This document shows, piece by piece, positions 1 through 8,149 of a stretch of DNA of 64,000 bases (its first letter is position 1; each line of letters starts with the position of its first letter). Source of the DNA: Paenibacillus thermotolerans (GTDB taxonomy: Bacteria; Bacillota; Bacilli; Paenibacillales; YIM-B00363); contig NZ_JAQZSG010000002.1 of the NCBI RefSeq assembly GCF_028745515.1, positions 247,401 through 311,400 of the forward strand, given 5' to 3'. The notes under the pieces were generated by a model. That model worked only from the letters and a program-made list of their open reading frames with translations. It had not been told where the DNA came from and did no database searches. Both the position numbers and the translations under genes were made by a program.

Positions 1-82
1 GCGCGACGCGCACGACCTTGCCCCGAACTATACGCAGCTTGCGGAGGCGGAAGCGAAGCTTCTCGCGCGTACTCCGGACTAA
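1..82 (+). CDS. tsaB: TsaB, C-terminal end only (partial)
   Basis: Only the last 26 codons are inside the window. They read ...LAPNYTQLAEAEAKL... and stop at 80-82. The family is the t6A threonylcarbamoyl transfer partner TsaB, whose C-terminus typically carries a P-x-Y...EAE pattern like this one. The call rests on that short motif plus context: rimI and tsaD follow directly on the same strand, the usual Firmicute order tsaE-tsaB-rimI-tsaD. The gap to rimI is 20 bp and holds its ribosome binding site, so the genes are probably one operon. The N-terminal part lies outside the window. Confidence 0.75.
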   Translation, partial: RDAHDLAPNYTQLAEAEAKLLARTPD

Positions 83-102
83 CGAGAGGACGGTCATCAT
101 TC

Positions 103-570
103 ATGGCAGCTACAGCGCCCGAAGTGAGCTTCCGCATGATGCGGCTGGAAGACGTGCCGCAAATTTGCGAGATCGAAATCGAATCGTTCACATCGCCATG
201 GTCGGAGTCCGCGTTCGTGAACGAGCTGACGCAAAATCATTTTGCACAATATATTGTGATGGAGCACGAGGGCCGCATTATCGGCTACGGCGGGATGTGG
301 ATCATCATTGACGAAGCACACATTACAAACATCGCGGTGCGGACGGCGTATCGCGGAAAAAAGCTGGGCGAGCGGCTGCTGGCCGAGCTGGCCGTAAAAG
401 CATACCGGCTCGGCGCCGCGCGCATGACGCTCGAGGTGCGTGTCAGCAACATTGTGGCTCAGCGGCTGTACGCGAAGTTCGGCTTCCGCGGAGTCGGCGT
501 GCGGAAGGGCTACTACTCCGACAACGGCGAGGACGCTTTGATTATGTGGGCGGATTTGCCGGCGGTGTAG
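103..570 (+). CDS. rimI: Ribosomal protein S18 alanine N-acetyltransferase RimI
   Basis: A 155-residue GNAT-fold acetyltransferase. RimI family members acetylate the N-terminal alanine of ribosomal protein S18 in the cytoplasm. The sequence shows the N-terminal pattern R-x-M-x-x-x-D-(V)-P-x-I-x-x-I-E near residues 12-25, SPWSESAF around residue 33, and the acetyl-CoA loop IAVRTAYRGKKLGERLL around residues 72-88. Length fits the family (about 150). The ATG at 103 follows GAGAGGACGG. Its position between tsaB and tsaD supports RimI over a generic GNAT. A rimI gene in this place is conserved in Firmicutes although the reaction is unrelated to t6A. Confidence 0.92.
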   Translation: MAATAPEVSFRMMRLEDVPQICEIEIESFTSPWSESAFVNELTQNHFAQYIVMEHEGRIIGYGGMWIIIDEAHITNIAVRTAYRGKKLGERLLAELAVKAYRLGAARMTLEVRVSNIVAQRLYAKFGFRGVGVRKGYYSDNGEDALIMWADLPAV

Positions 571-679
571 GGATTTCGGGGCATTTTTAACAATAAATAT
601 TAACGTATGAAACGATGCTGCCATATAAAATGTAAAGGCTGCTAACTATAGAGAGACACGGATTGGAAGTGGATGGAGA

Positions 680-1720
680 ATGGCCATGGCGGATGGGAAT
701 CGTTGCCTCATTCTTGCAGTGGAGACGAGCTGCGACGAGACGAGCGTGGCAGTCGTGGAAAACGGGACGACGATTTTATCGAATGTTGTGTCGAGCCAAA
801 TTGAGACGCATCGGCGGTTTGGTGGGGTAGTGCCGGAAATCGCGTCGCGCAAGCACGTGGAGTCGATTACCCGGATTATGGAGGAAGCGGTGCGGGAAGC
901 CGGCGTAGAACTGCGCGATCTGACGGCCATTGCCGTAACGCAGGGTCCGGGGCTGGTCGGGGCGCTGCTGGTCGGAAACATCGCGGCCAAAACGCTCGCC
1001 TTCGCCCTCGAGCTTCCGCTGATCGGCGTTCATCATATTGCAGGGCATATTTATGCGAATGCGCTCGTGCAGGAGCTGCGCTATCCGCTGATGGCGCTGG
1101 TCGCGTCCGGAGGGCATACCGAGCTGGTGCTTGTGGAGGCGGAGGGGCGCTTTCGCTTGATCGGGCGGACGAGAGACGACGCGGTCGGCGAGGCGTACGA
1201 CAAAGTCGCGCGCGCCATGGGCTTGCCGTATCCGGGCGGTCCTCACGTGGACAAGCTCGCACAGCAGGCGGACGAGGAAATCGAGCTTCCGCGCGCGTGG
1301 CTTGAGCCGGAGTCGTACGATTTCAGCTTCAGCGGCATTAAGTCGGCGGTGCTGGCCGAGGTCAACAAAGCGAAGATGAAAGGCGACGTCGTCAATCGGG
1401 CCGGGCTCGCGCTCGGCTTCCAAAACTCCGCGATCGACGTGCTTGTCACCAAGGCGCTTCGTGCCGCGAAGGAGTTCGGCGCGGAGCAGCTGCTGCTGTG
1501 CGGCGGCGTTGCCGCGAACAAGGGGTTGCGGTCTAAGCTCGCTCAAGAATGTGAAGCAGCAGGTATTCCGCTGGCCGTCCCGCCGCTGTCGCTCTGTACG
1601 GACAATGCCGCCATGATCGCCGCCGCCGGTTATTTGAAGTGGAAGCGCGGCGAGTTTTCGGGGCTTGATATGAAGGCCGAGCCGCTGTTCTCGCTGGAGG
1701 AATGGTCGGTCGAGGTATAA
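680..1720 (+). CDS. tsaD: tRNA N6-adenosine threonylcarbamoyltransferase TsaD
   Basis: A 346-residue ASKHA-fold protein. TsaD, with TsaB and TsaE, transfers the threonylcarbamoyl group to A37 of ANN-decoding tRNAs. Visible family marks are the N-terminal ETSCDETS block, the metal-binding motif HHIAGHIYA near residue 118, the glycine-rich SGGHTELV near residue 141, and LLLCGGVAANKGLR followed by CTDNAAMIAAAG toward the C-terminus. Length is standard. Two in-frame ATGs, 680 and 686, follow GGATGGAGA; 680 is used here but 686 is equally plausible. It is the third gene of the tsaB-rimI-tsaD run and is followed by a terminator. Confidence 0.96.
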   Translation: MAMADGNRCLILAVETSCDETSVAVVENGTTILSNVVSSQIETHRRFGGVVPEIASRKHVESITRIMEEAVREAGVELRDLTAIAVTQGPGLVGALLVGNIAAKTLAFALELPLIGVHHIAGHIYANALVQELRYPLMALVASGGHTELVLVEAEGRFRLIGRTRDDAVGEAYDKVARAMGLPYPGGPHVDKLAQQADEEIELPRAWLEPESYDFSFSGIKSAVLAEVNKAKMKGDVVNRAGLALGFQNSAIDVLVTKALRAAKEFGAEQLLLCGGVAANKGLRSKLAQECEAAGIPLAVPPLSLCTDNAAMIAAAGYLKWKRGEFSGLDMKAEPLFSLEEWSVEV

Positions 1721-1792
1721 ATTTCTCTATTGACGAGCATTAGGCGCTATGTTAAATTTTAACTAATCGAATCTTTCACAGAGCGAAAGCAT

Positions 1793-1842
1793 CGCCTGGT
1801 TACCGCTTGAAATGCAAGCGGTGGCTGGGCGTTTTTATTTTT
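1793..1842 (+). terminator. Rho-independent terminator after tsaD
   Basis: The arms CCGCTTG (1803-1809) and CAAGCGG (1815-1821) close a 5-base loop. An outer extension pairs CGCC with GGGCG, and TTTTTATTTTT follows. It ends the tsa operon 33 bp before the pilus locus begins. The rest of the 154-bp gap (1721-1792) is AT-rich, with no clear promoter that I can fix. Confidence 0.8.
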
Positions 1843-1874
1843 CCGGAAATGTGCGCAAGAGGTGAACCGTTCTC

Positions 1875-2666
1875 ATGAGAAAATGGCTCGTAACGATCAT
1901 CGGCATCGTGCTAATGGGGGCGTCGGTGTACGGATTTTCGAAATATGCCGTCCGGGTGCAGGAGGAGGTACGGACGACAACAGCCGTGAAGCCTGTCCGC
2001 ATGCTTTCGAGCGGCGAGGTGATCGACGCATCCATGCTTCGGTCTGTGCCGGTGCCGGCAGGAGCCGTCCAACCGGGTGCTTTAATGGAGCCGCATGAGA
2101 TCGTCGGAAAGACGGTCGTCGTCCCCATTGGGGCGGAGGAGCAAATTTTCCCTTGGAAGCTGGCGGACGATCAGCTCACGCCGGGCGAAGGGGAGAGATA
2201 TATTTCCTTCAAGACCGATGACGTGACGAATGTAGGCAACATGCTGCGGAAAGGGGACCGCGTAGACGTATGGGTCGAGTTTGAGCAGGCGAGAATGATC
2301 GGCGGAGAGCCGGCCGGCTCGGTCAAAATCATCGAAGGCTTGCGAATCGCCAACGTGAAGACGGCTGAGGGAGGAGAGATCGCGGATTCCTCCTCCTTTG
2401 GAGTCCCTTTTCAAGACAGCGGACGGCAGTATGACCGGCTAAGGGGGGCTCCGAGCGGAAAACCCGACATCAACACCTATATCATGTCGGAACAAATATA
2501 TGAGGCATATACGTTTGGGGCGCTCGCAGGCACCATTAAGCTGGCTTTGCCGGATCTCTCGCTGCAGGATCGTTCCGCAGCTCGGGTTACGGAAGATTAT
2601 AAGAAGCTGAAGATGTCTTTTTCTGCGGCTGAAATTCAGGATGCCCCCGGAGGTGAGCACCATTGA
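1875..2666 (+). CDS. cpaB: CpaB-like Flp pilus assembly protein (SAF domain)
   Basis: 263 residues. An N-terminal signal anchor (about residues 5-23) is followed by a SAF-like segment with VKPVRMLSSGEVIDASML and an RcpC/CpaB-type core with TDDVTNVGNMLRKGDRVDVW near residues 113-133. CpaB/RcpC proteins are periplasmic or extracytoplasmic factors of Tad pilus machines. The gene opens a tight run with a TadZ-like protein, CpaF, TadB and TadC, which makes the assignment firm. The ATG at 1875 follows AAGAGGTGAACCG. The downstream gene starts inside its stop region (TTGA overlap), so translation is probably coupled. The C-terminal 100 residues are Ser/Gly-rich and not recognisable. Confidence 0.85.
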   Translation: MRKWLVTIIGIVLMGASVYGFSKYAVRVQEEVRTTTAVKPVRMLSSGEVIDASMLRSVPVPAGAVQPGALMEPHEIVGKTVVVPIGAEEQIFPWKLADDQLTPGEGERYISFKTDDVTNVGNMLRKGDRVDVWVEFEQARMIGGEPAGSVKIIEGLRIANVKTAEGGEIADSSSFGVPFQDSGRQYDRLRGAPSGKPDINTYIMSEQIYEAYTFGALAGTIKLALPDLSLQDRSAARVTEDYKKLKMSFSAAEIQDAPGGEHH

Positions 2667-3883
2667 AAGTCTTATTAGGAGGTAAATACGGCGAGCTGTT
2701 TGAGGAGCTTTCCGAAACCGGTGCTTCAGTAACCGTTGTTGAAGAGCGAACGGGCCTTTTCGAGGCTTTGGAGGGGACGTTCGAGCTTGTAATTGTGCAT
2801 GCCGGCATATTCGGGCAGATGTATCCGTGGGAGTGGATTCCTTTGCTTCGCGATAAACAATCCGCCGCAAGCATCACCGTGATTCCCGACGGGTCGCTTT
2901 ACGATTCGCTGTGGCTGGAGGTGTTGTATCGGTTAGGGGACGATTTTTTTATTCGGGTTGCCCCTTTAGGCAGCAATGCAAAGTCATTGCTGGCGGAGCT
3001 AAGCTCGAACGATCGCGACCCCGCTTCTGCGGCTGTCGTCGGAGGGAGCGGACGCGGGATCGTTGCGGCGTTGTGGTCGGCGGCCAATAAAGACGGTGCG
3101 ACCACCGTGGCGGTCAACGCCGCCGTGATGCTTGCGAGAAGCTCTCAGCTGAACGTCGGGTTGCTGGACCTAAATCTCAAAAATCCGGAAATAAAGTACG
3201 GCTTGCAATTGAAGGATTTGCACCGGTCGAACTTGTTGCTGCGGCCCAAGCTCCATACCGGGACGCTCGCGGCGAGCGACTTGCTTGATGCGTGCCAGCA
3301 GTATAGAAAAACGCCGCGTTTGCACATTCTTGCAGGCTCGCACCGCAGAGATACCGCCGGCGACGTTACGCCGGGAATGGTGGAGCATTTGCTGGAGACG
3401 TGCAGAGCCGTTTTTGACGTAACGATAGCGGACGTATCCGCTTTCCCGGATAACGCCGCGACCGTTTGCGCGGTGAAGAATGCCGATATGAAGTGGCTGG
3501 TCGCGCAGCAGGACTTCGCCTCGCATCGGTTGAGCTGGACGGAATGGTACGAGTGCTATTGGAAGTATATCGGACTTCATCCTCAAGACATCTCCCTCGT
3601 ATTGAACCGGTACGCCGGGGGCGGCGAATCTCCGGAAAAAATCGCCGGCATTCTGGGAATGAAGCTGGCTTGCAGTTTGCCGAATGCAACGGGTTGGGCA
3701 GGGCCAAGAGAATCTCTTGAGGGGCCGCTTTTCATCGACTTGCCCGGAGCCGATTCGTTCGCGGACGGCATTCGGCAGCTGGCGTCGCGGTTATCCGTCG
3801 CCGCGGGAGCGCCCGCGCTTCCGGAGCGGCAAACCGCTCGGAGAAACGGTTTGTTGACGCTTTTATCCGGTCTGTTTACATAG
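2663..3883 (+). CDS. TadZ/CpaE-like ParA-family protein with degenerate Walker A
   Basis: 406 residues, TTG start at 2663 overlapping the cpaB stop, with GGAGGTGAG just upstream. Residues 1-120 resemble the receiver-like N-terminus of CpaE/TadZ proteins, without obvious phospho-acceptor chemistry. From about residue 138 the fold is MinD/ParA-like: ANKDGATTVAVNAAVMLA matches the P-loop region, followed by VGLLDLNLKNPEIKYGL. The usual KGGVGKTT is replaced by ANKDGATT, so both the signature lysine and the Walker lysine are missing. TadZ proteins are polar localisation factors of Tad machines, and atypical Walker A boxes are known in that family. It is inferred to position the CpaF motor, probably without normal ATP hydrolysis. 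Confidence 0.8.
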   Translation: MKVLLGGKYGELFEELSETGASVTVVEERTGLFEALEGTFELVIVHAGIFGQMYPWEWIPLLRDKQSAASITVIPDGSLYDSLWLEVLYRLGDDFFIRVAPLGSNAKSLLAELSSNDRDPASAAVVGGSGRGIVAALWSAANKDGATTVAVNAAVMLARSSQLNVGLLDLNLKNPEIKYGLQLKDLHRSNLLLRPKLHTGTLAASDLLDACQQYRKTPRLHILAGSHRRDTAGDVTPGMVEHLLETCRAVFDVTIADVSAFPDNAATVCAVKNADMKWLVAQQDFASHRLSWTEWYECYWKYIGLHPQDISLVLNRYAGGGESPEKIAGILGMKLACSLPNATGWAGPRESLEGPLFIDLPGADSFADGIRQLASRLSVAAGAPALPERQTARRNGLLTLLSGLFT

Positions 3884-3897
3884 GAGGCACGCGGAAT

Positions 3898-5310
3898 ATG
3901 CCCGGGTTAAAGGAACGCACGTTTTTTGATGCGGCCCAGTACGCCAAAGTCGTTCGATTTTCTTCACCGTCGGAACAGATAGGCCGTGTGAGGGCTGCAG
4001 CCGATCCGGATTTAAACAAAGGAAACGTTCGGCTGTCGTTGAAGGATGCGTCGAGAATCATTTACGAGCAGCTTACCGACCGTTCGAAAAAAGAAGAGTC
4101 GCTTCACAAAGATATATTGCAAGCCGGTTTGGGAGAACCGGAGGCGCAGGCGCGGATGAAGGCCGTGATCGAAACGATGATTACGGAGTATAGGCTGGAG
4201 ATTGAACCGGCGACGTTAATCGATGATCTGACCCCTACGGATTGCGTATTTGCGATGACCTGCGGAGCAGGCTTGATCGAGGATTTAAAGCTTCAACCGG
4301 ATGTGGAGGAGGTGCAGGTGATCGGGCGGCAAATTTTCCTGATTCGAAACGGCAAACAAATTCTGCATCATCGAGCGTTCGACAGCTTGGAAGACGTTCG
4401 CCTGCTCCAGGACCGTCTGGCACTTTGCGGCAAAAAGCCGATCAGCGAGAAGCAGCCCGTCGTTCAATCTTATCTTTGGAACCGCTCGCGGCTTGTCATG
4501 ACCCGTGAGCCGTACACGGATGTGCCAAGCATCCATATACGGAACTTTATCGTGAAACATGTGACGCTTGAGAAGCTGGTCGAGCTGGGCACCATTAACG
4601 GGAACATGGCCGAGCTGCTGCGGCTGCTTGTCCGATATCATGCGAGTTTTTTGATCGGAGGGGGTACGAATACCGGAAAAACGACGTTCCTGTTCGCGCT
4701 GGCAACCGAAATTCCGGAGGACGAGCGGATACGGACTCTTGAGAAGGAGTTTGAGATTGCGTTACGAGAAAGACTGCGGGGAAAGCGGAACATATTGGCC
4801 GCGAGAGAAACGGCGGATTCGGAGCTGACGATGGAGGATGCATTTAAGCCGTTGCTTGTGATGAGTCCGGAGTGGGTAATCGTCGGCGAGGCGAAGGGCG
4901 CGGAAGTGTCCCAAATGGTTCAAGGCGCTTTGCGCGGTCACGATGTGATGGGAACGATGCATACGAAGTACCGGGAGTCGTTTCTTTCGGACGTTGTCGA
5001 CATGGTAAAGCAGGACGGCCGCGCACATCAATACGACGACGTGGAGCGGCGTGTCGCTCGGGCATTCAATATTTTGGTGTTTTTGCGTTTGGTGCGAATC
5101 GACGGTACGGTTCGAAGAATCGTTACGGAAATTACGGAGCTGTCCGTGGATGAGCACGGCAAACCGCAAATCAGACCCATCGTAGTTTGGGATTACGATG
5201 CGAAGCAATGGCGATTTACGGGGGAACGGTTAAGCGAACCGTTGCGCAACCATATATATGCATACGGCGCGGACCCGAAACCTTTTCGTTCGTTGGGGGT
5301 GTGGGCATGA
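3898..5310 (+). CDS. cpaF: CpaF/TadA-type secretion ATPase
   Basis: 470 residues; ATG at 3898 after GGAGGCACG. This is the hexameric VirB11/GspE-superfamily motor that powers Tad pilus assembly at the membrane. Visible are Walker A GGGTNTGKTT near residues 254-263, an Asp-box-like region with RIRTLEKEFEI, and the Walker B region WVIVGEAKGAEVSQMVQGAL, followed by GHDVMGTMHTKY where the family has a His box. GEAKG departs from the usual GEVRG and MHTKY from the usual VHANS, so it is a divergent member. The N-terminal 130 residues form a family-typical helical domain. Its stop overlaps the tadB start (ATGA). Confidence 0.92.
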   Translation: MPGLKERTFFDAAQYAKVVRFSSPSEQIGRVRAAADPDLNKGNVRLSLKDASRIIYEQLTDRSKKEESLHKDILQAGLGEPEAQARMKAVIETMITEYRLEIEPATLIDDLTPTDCVFAMTCGAGLIEDLKLQPDVEEVQVIGRQIFLIRNGKQILHHRAFDSLEDVRLLQDRLALCGKKPISEKQPVVQSYLWNRSRLVMTREPYTDVPSIHIRNFIVKHVTLEKLVELGTINGNMAELLRLLVRYHASFLIGGGTNTGKTTFLFALATEIPEDERIRTLEKEFEIALRERLRGKRNILAARETADSELTMEDAFKPLLVMSPEWVIVGEAKGAEVSQMVQGALRGHDVMGTMHTKYRESFLSDVVDMVKQDGRAHQYDDVERRVARAFNILVFLRLVRIDGTVRRIVTEITELSVDEHGKPQIRPIVVWDYDAKQWRFTGERLSEPLRNHIYAYGADPKPFRSLGVWA

Positions 5311-6278
5311 CAATCGATTGGTCGGTAACGGTGTTCTATGCTCTGTGGGCGGCCGGAGCGGGACTGGTCATCGTCACTTGGCTGTCATGGGCGCTTCAAG
5401 CGATTCGCAAGAGCAGACGCCGAAGGCTTTTGATCGCGAACGGGCGGACAGAGAAACCGGCCGTACCTTTAAAAAATTTGCCGTTCATCCACAAGCTGGC
5501 GGACGATATGGAGATTGCGGAGCTGAAGCTCCCTGTCGAGGCGGTCATTGCTTCCATGGTAATGATGGCGGTTGCGGGATGGTTTGTGGTGCATGCGGCA
5601 TTGACGGGAATGCGGGATCGTTTTGCATTGGATGCCGATAAACTGATCCCTTCCAACACATGGCTGTTAAGCGCATTTATTTCGCTGCTGATCGGATCTT
5701 TTCCCTACTTTTATGTGTCATTCCGCCTTCAGCGAAAGAGACACCGCATTGCGCTCGATATGATTAAGCTCGTTCAAAACTTGATCGGGCATTACAGCGT
5801 AGGAAGGACGATTCAGGATATTATCGCCCGATCGACTTCCACGATGCCGGATCATGTTCGTTCGGAGTGGAAGCATCTTGAGCTGCAGTCGCACATGGGA
5901 ACGTCGCTGGAGGAGACGTTGTATGAATTTGCCCGGCGGGTGGATAACGCTTGGGCGGAAGATTTAGCCGATATATTGCTGATTAAGCACCGGTACGGCA
6001 ACGACATCGTCGACGCGCTGCATAAATTAGTGATTGACATGCAGACCGCAAGGCGCAACGAGGAGAAACGGCTTGCGATGGTTACGGTTTACCGGATCGG
6101 TACGGTATTTATGATTTTGTTTTCTTGCTTTGTGATTTTCTTTAACGTGTACGCCGACGGCACGAATTACAGGCACTATTTCGTAAACCCGTCCGGGAGA
6201 GGCATCATTATGGCGTCGTCGGTCGTCATGTTCGCATCCTTGCTGATGGTCGTAAGATCGGGCCGGAAGACGTTTTAA
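5307..6278 (+). CDS. tadB: TadB-like inner-membrane platform protein (T2SS F family)
   Basis: 323 residues. The start chosen is the ATG at 5307, which overlaps the cpaF stop as ATGA. The in-frame reading upstream lies inside cpaF and has no independent support. There are hydrophobic segments near residues 10-30, 85-105 and 115-135 and two at the C-terminus (about 265-320). The T2SSF-type cytoplasmic core includes GTSLEETLYEFARRVDNAWAED in pieces, which fits TadB/GspF proteins. TadB and TadC form the membrane platform driven by CpaF. Order and spacing are those of a standard tad operon. Confidence 0.85.
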   Translation: MTIDWSVTVFYALWAAGAGLVIVTWLSWALQAIRKSRRRRLLIANGRTEKPAVPLKNLPFIHKLADDMEIAELKLPVEAVIASMVMMAVAGWFVVHAALTGMRDRFALDADKLIPSNTWLLSAFISLLIGSFPYFYVSFRLQRKRHRIALDMIKLVQNLIGHYSVGRTIQDIIARSTSTMPDHVRSEWKHLELQSHMGTSLEETLYEFARRVDNAWAEDLADILLIKHRYGNDIVDALHKLVIDMQTARRNEEKRLAMVTVYRIGTVFMILFSCFVIFFNVYADGTNYRHYFVNPSGRGIIMASSVVMFASLLMVVRSGRKTF

Positions 6279-6295
6279 GAGAGGTGGACTTGCAC

Positions 6296-7174
6296 TTGAA
6301 GTGGCTGTTCTACATATCCTTCGCAGCGGGGGCGGGGCTCGTCTGGGGCACTTTGCTTCTGCCGCTGGTGCGGTCCAGACGGGATCCGATACGCGCCTTG
6401 ATTGAACGATTCCGCCAAATCAAGCCTGCAGGCGCTGAGCTGCCGATCACTCCGATGTCTCCGAAGGAGCTTCAGTTTCTTGAGCGGGCAAGGCTTTCGG
6501 GAGTGACATGGTCCTATCGAGCGTATCGACAGCTTAGGTTAGGAATGGCCGCGGCAGGCTGTTATTTGAGCTTAGCGGTACTGCTCCCGGGAATCGGCGC
6601 CTTCGGGAGAGTTAGCTTGTACGAAGTCGTTCGGCTGCTTGTCATTTCCGGCTTTGCCGGGTTTGCATTATGGAATGCTCCGATATGGCTGATGTCGGTG
6701 CTTGCTGCGCAACGAAGGGGGAGATGTTTAGCTGAAATATCGAAGTTTTCCCACCGGCTGGCGATCTGCGTGACGGACAAGAACGATATTCGCGAAATGA
6801 TATTGCGAGCCGGGCGGCCGCTGCGCATATTGAAGCCTCACATCCAGAAGCTGGCCGCACAATGGGGGAAGGATCAGCGGGAAGCGATTATGGATTTTAA
6901 AGATGCGGTCGGCATTTCCGAGGTATACCCGCTCGTGAATGCATTTATGGCGATCTCAACGGCCAAGTCGGCCGATGTGAGCCGTATTTTGCTCGAGCAT
7001 TCCAAGTCGATCGATTCGACGCTGGAGGCGGAAATGAACAAACGGATCGAGAACGCTCCGCTTTGGATCAGCTTTTATATTATGATTCCGTTTTTCGTTT
7101 GCTTGTTTCTATTCGTTTATCCGTGGGTGCTTACGGTATTGGAGCAGCTTACGGTAAGCTTTTCAGCCAATTAA
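6296..7174 (+). CDS. tadC: TadC-like inner-membrane platform protein
   Basis: About 292 residues. The start is uncertain: AGAGGTGG at 6279-6286 is well spaced (9 bp) for a TTG at 6296 (MKWLFYISFAAGAG). The upstream GTG at 6284 lies inside that ribosome binding site. The protein has an N-terminal membrane segment, two central ones (about residues 85-105 and 118-140) and a C-terminal one near FYIMIPFFVCLFLFVYPW. It has the T2SSF-like region expected of the TadB partner, and it sits 17 bp downstream of tadB. Divergent at sequence level; the call leans on topology and context. Confidence 0.78.
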   Translation: MKWLFYISFAAGAGLVWGTLLLPLVRSRRDPIRALIERFRQIKPAGAELPITPMSPKELQFLERARLSGVTWSYRAYRQLRLGMAAAGCYLSLAVLLPGIGAFGRVSLYEVVRLLVISGFAGFALWNAPIWLMSVLAAQRRGRCLAEISKFSHRLAICVTDKNDIREMILRAGRPLRILKPHIQKLAAQWGKDQREAIMDFKDAVGISEVYPLVNAFMAISTAKSADVSRILLEHSKSIDSTLEAEMNKRIENAPLWISFYIMIPFFVCLFLFVYPWVLTVLEQLTVSFSAN

Positions 7175-7187
7175 AGAGGTGATTGCC

Positions 7188-7325
7188 TTGGGGAAGCTTT
7201 TGACGACAATTGCGTTGTCGGTATTAGTGCTGGGAGCCGCGCTTTACACGGTGGGACAATTGATTGTGCCGGCGGTTGGAGAGGCTGGGGTTTCCACGAG
7301 AGAAACGATTCGAGATGCTTTCTAA
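7188..7325 (+). CDS. Small hydrophobic pilin-like protein 1 of the Tad locus
   Basis: 45 residues, TTG start at 7188 behind AAAGAGGTGA (7174-7182). The sequence begins MGKLLTTIALSVLVLGAALY and ends in a short polar tail (VSTRETIRDAF). It is the first of three tiny genes between tadC and the TadE-like genes, where Tad operons often carry pilins. All three share the plan M-x-K, about 20 hydrophobic residues, then 20-35 polar residues. None shows the canonical Flp cleavage pattern (G followed by E-Y), so pilin identity is inferred from size, hydrophobic N-terminus and place. Confidence 0.7.
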   Translation: MGKLLTTIALSVLVLGAALYTVGQLIVPAVGEAGVSTRETIRDAF

Positions 7326-7350
7326 AATTAAAATATAGGAGGAGCATGAC

Positions 7351-7530
7351 ATGAGCAAAATTGGGGTTGCGTTGGCTTTGGCGGTAATTTTGGTAGGTGC
7401 GGTTCTTTTTATCGGAGACAGCATCGCGGCACAAATTGTGAACCGGGGTGGGGATATCGGGACTTCCTTGTCGAGCGGAAACCTGCGGGTGAGCTCGACT
7501 GACGGCTCGGTTACGATCAGAACGCCGTAA
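7351..7530 (+). CDS. Small hydrophobic pilin-like protein 2 of the Tad locus
   Basis: 59 residues, ATG at 7351 behind AGGAGGAGCATGAC. It begins MSKIGVALALAVILVGAVLF, then has a Gly/Ser-rich polar tail (GGDIGTSLSSGNLRVSST) predicted to be extended. Strong ribosome binding and in-line placement with its two siblings argue that it is expressed. It resembles the neighbours at 7188 and 7532 in its first 22 residues only. No processing site for a prepilin peptidase is evident, and no such peptidase gene lies in the window. It could be a pilin, a minor subunit or a small assembly factor. Confidence 0.7.
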   Translation: MSKIGVALALAVILVGAVLFIGDSIAAQIVNRGGDIGTSLSSGNLRVSSTDGSVTIRTP

Positions 7531-7531
7531 T

Positions 7532-7687
7532 ATGTCCAAGCTGTTGGTTTCGCTTGCGCTGCTGGTCTTGCTGCTTGGAGCGGCGATATATATTTTCTCG
7601 GGGGGCGTAGGATTGAATGACGCCGTTCGGGAAGGGCACGACTCCGTAACGAGTACAATTCGCGGATTTGATTACGTAACCAACTAG
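7532..7687 (+). CDS. Small hydrophobic pilin-like protein 3 of the Tad locus
   Basis: 51 residues, starting MSKLLVSLALLVLLLGAAIY, very close in plan to the proteins at 7188 and 7351. The ATG at 7532 lies one base past the preceding stop with no good ribosome binding site of its own, so translation is probably coupled to the upstream gene. The polar tail GLNDAVREGHDSVTSTIRGF recalls the AVGEAGVSTRETIRDAF tail of protein 1. That suggests duplication within the locus. The TadE-like gene follows after an AGGAGGAG site. Confidence 0.65.
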   Translation: MSKLLVSLALLVLLLGAAIYIFSGGVGLNDAVREGHDSVTSTIRGFDYVTN

Positions 7688-7699
7688 GAGGAGACCGGC

Positions 7700-8149
7700 G
7701 TGATTCGAAATGAGCGCGGAGGCGCGGATACTTTGTTGATCACGATGTTCGTCGTCCCGCTGCTCCTGTTTGCGAGCTTTGCGGGAGTTCCGTTCTTTGT
7801 ATATATTTTGAAGGCGAATCATCTGAATGTCGTAGCCAATCACGCACTGAAGGAGGCGGAGGCTGTCGGATACGTCAGCCCCGCTATTGCCTCCGCCGCC
7901 GCGGCGCGTCTTTCCGGCTTGGGGATGGAGCCGATTACGATCGGCGGGGTCAGTTACCCTTCTTTTGAAGGAAGTACTGTTTCGAAGGTGTATAAGGATT
8001 CGGCAAATTCGACCGTTACTTTGGTGGTCAAATATCCGGCTCCCGGACTTTCAAGAATGCTTAGAGCAGTCGGCGGTTCGGGGGGCACGGAGTCAAATGA
8101 AGGCTTTTACAGAATCGTGCTGCATGGGAAGAGCGAGGCGTATGAGTAG
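7700..8149 (+). CDS. TadE-like pseudopilin 1
   Basis: 149 residues, GTG start at 7700 behind AGGAGGAG. The N-terminus MIRNERGGADTLLITMFVV is a short basic leader followed by a hydrophobic stretch (about residues 12-38), the topology of TadE/TadF pseudopilins, which are membrane-anchored minor components of Tad pili. The rest is a small extracytoplasmic domain rich in Ser, Gly and Val. The leader ERGGA repeats in the next gene (NERGGAH), supporting a paralogous pair. Function is inferred from these features and location. Confidence 0.65.
   Translation: MIRNERGGADTLLITMFVVPLLLFASFAGVPFFVYILKANHLNVVANHALKEAEAVGYVSPAIASAAAARLSGLGMEPITIGGVSYPSFEGSTVSKVYKDSANSTVTLVVKYPAPGLSRMLRAVGGSGGTESNEGFYRIVLHGKSEAYE

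Noticed and set aside
776-1546. Long open frames antisense to tsaD and to many other genes
   Set aside because: They mirror the codon bias of GC-rich genes, have no ribosome sites and no recognisable domains, and fully overlap firmly identified genes.
1721-1874. Leader before the pilus operon considered as a c-di-GMP (GEMM) riboswitch
   Set aside because: Fragments such as GCGAAAGC and GGTTACCG look suggestive, but the required P2 strand with GNRA loop and the order of conserved blocks are missing; the hairpin is better explained as the tsaD terminator.
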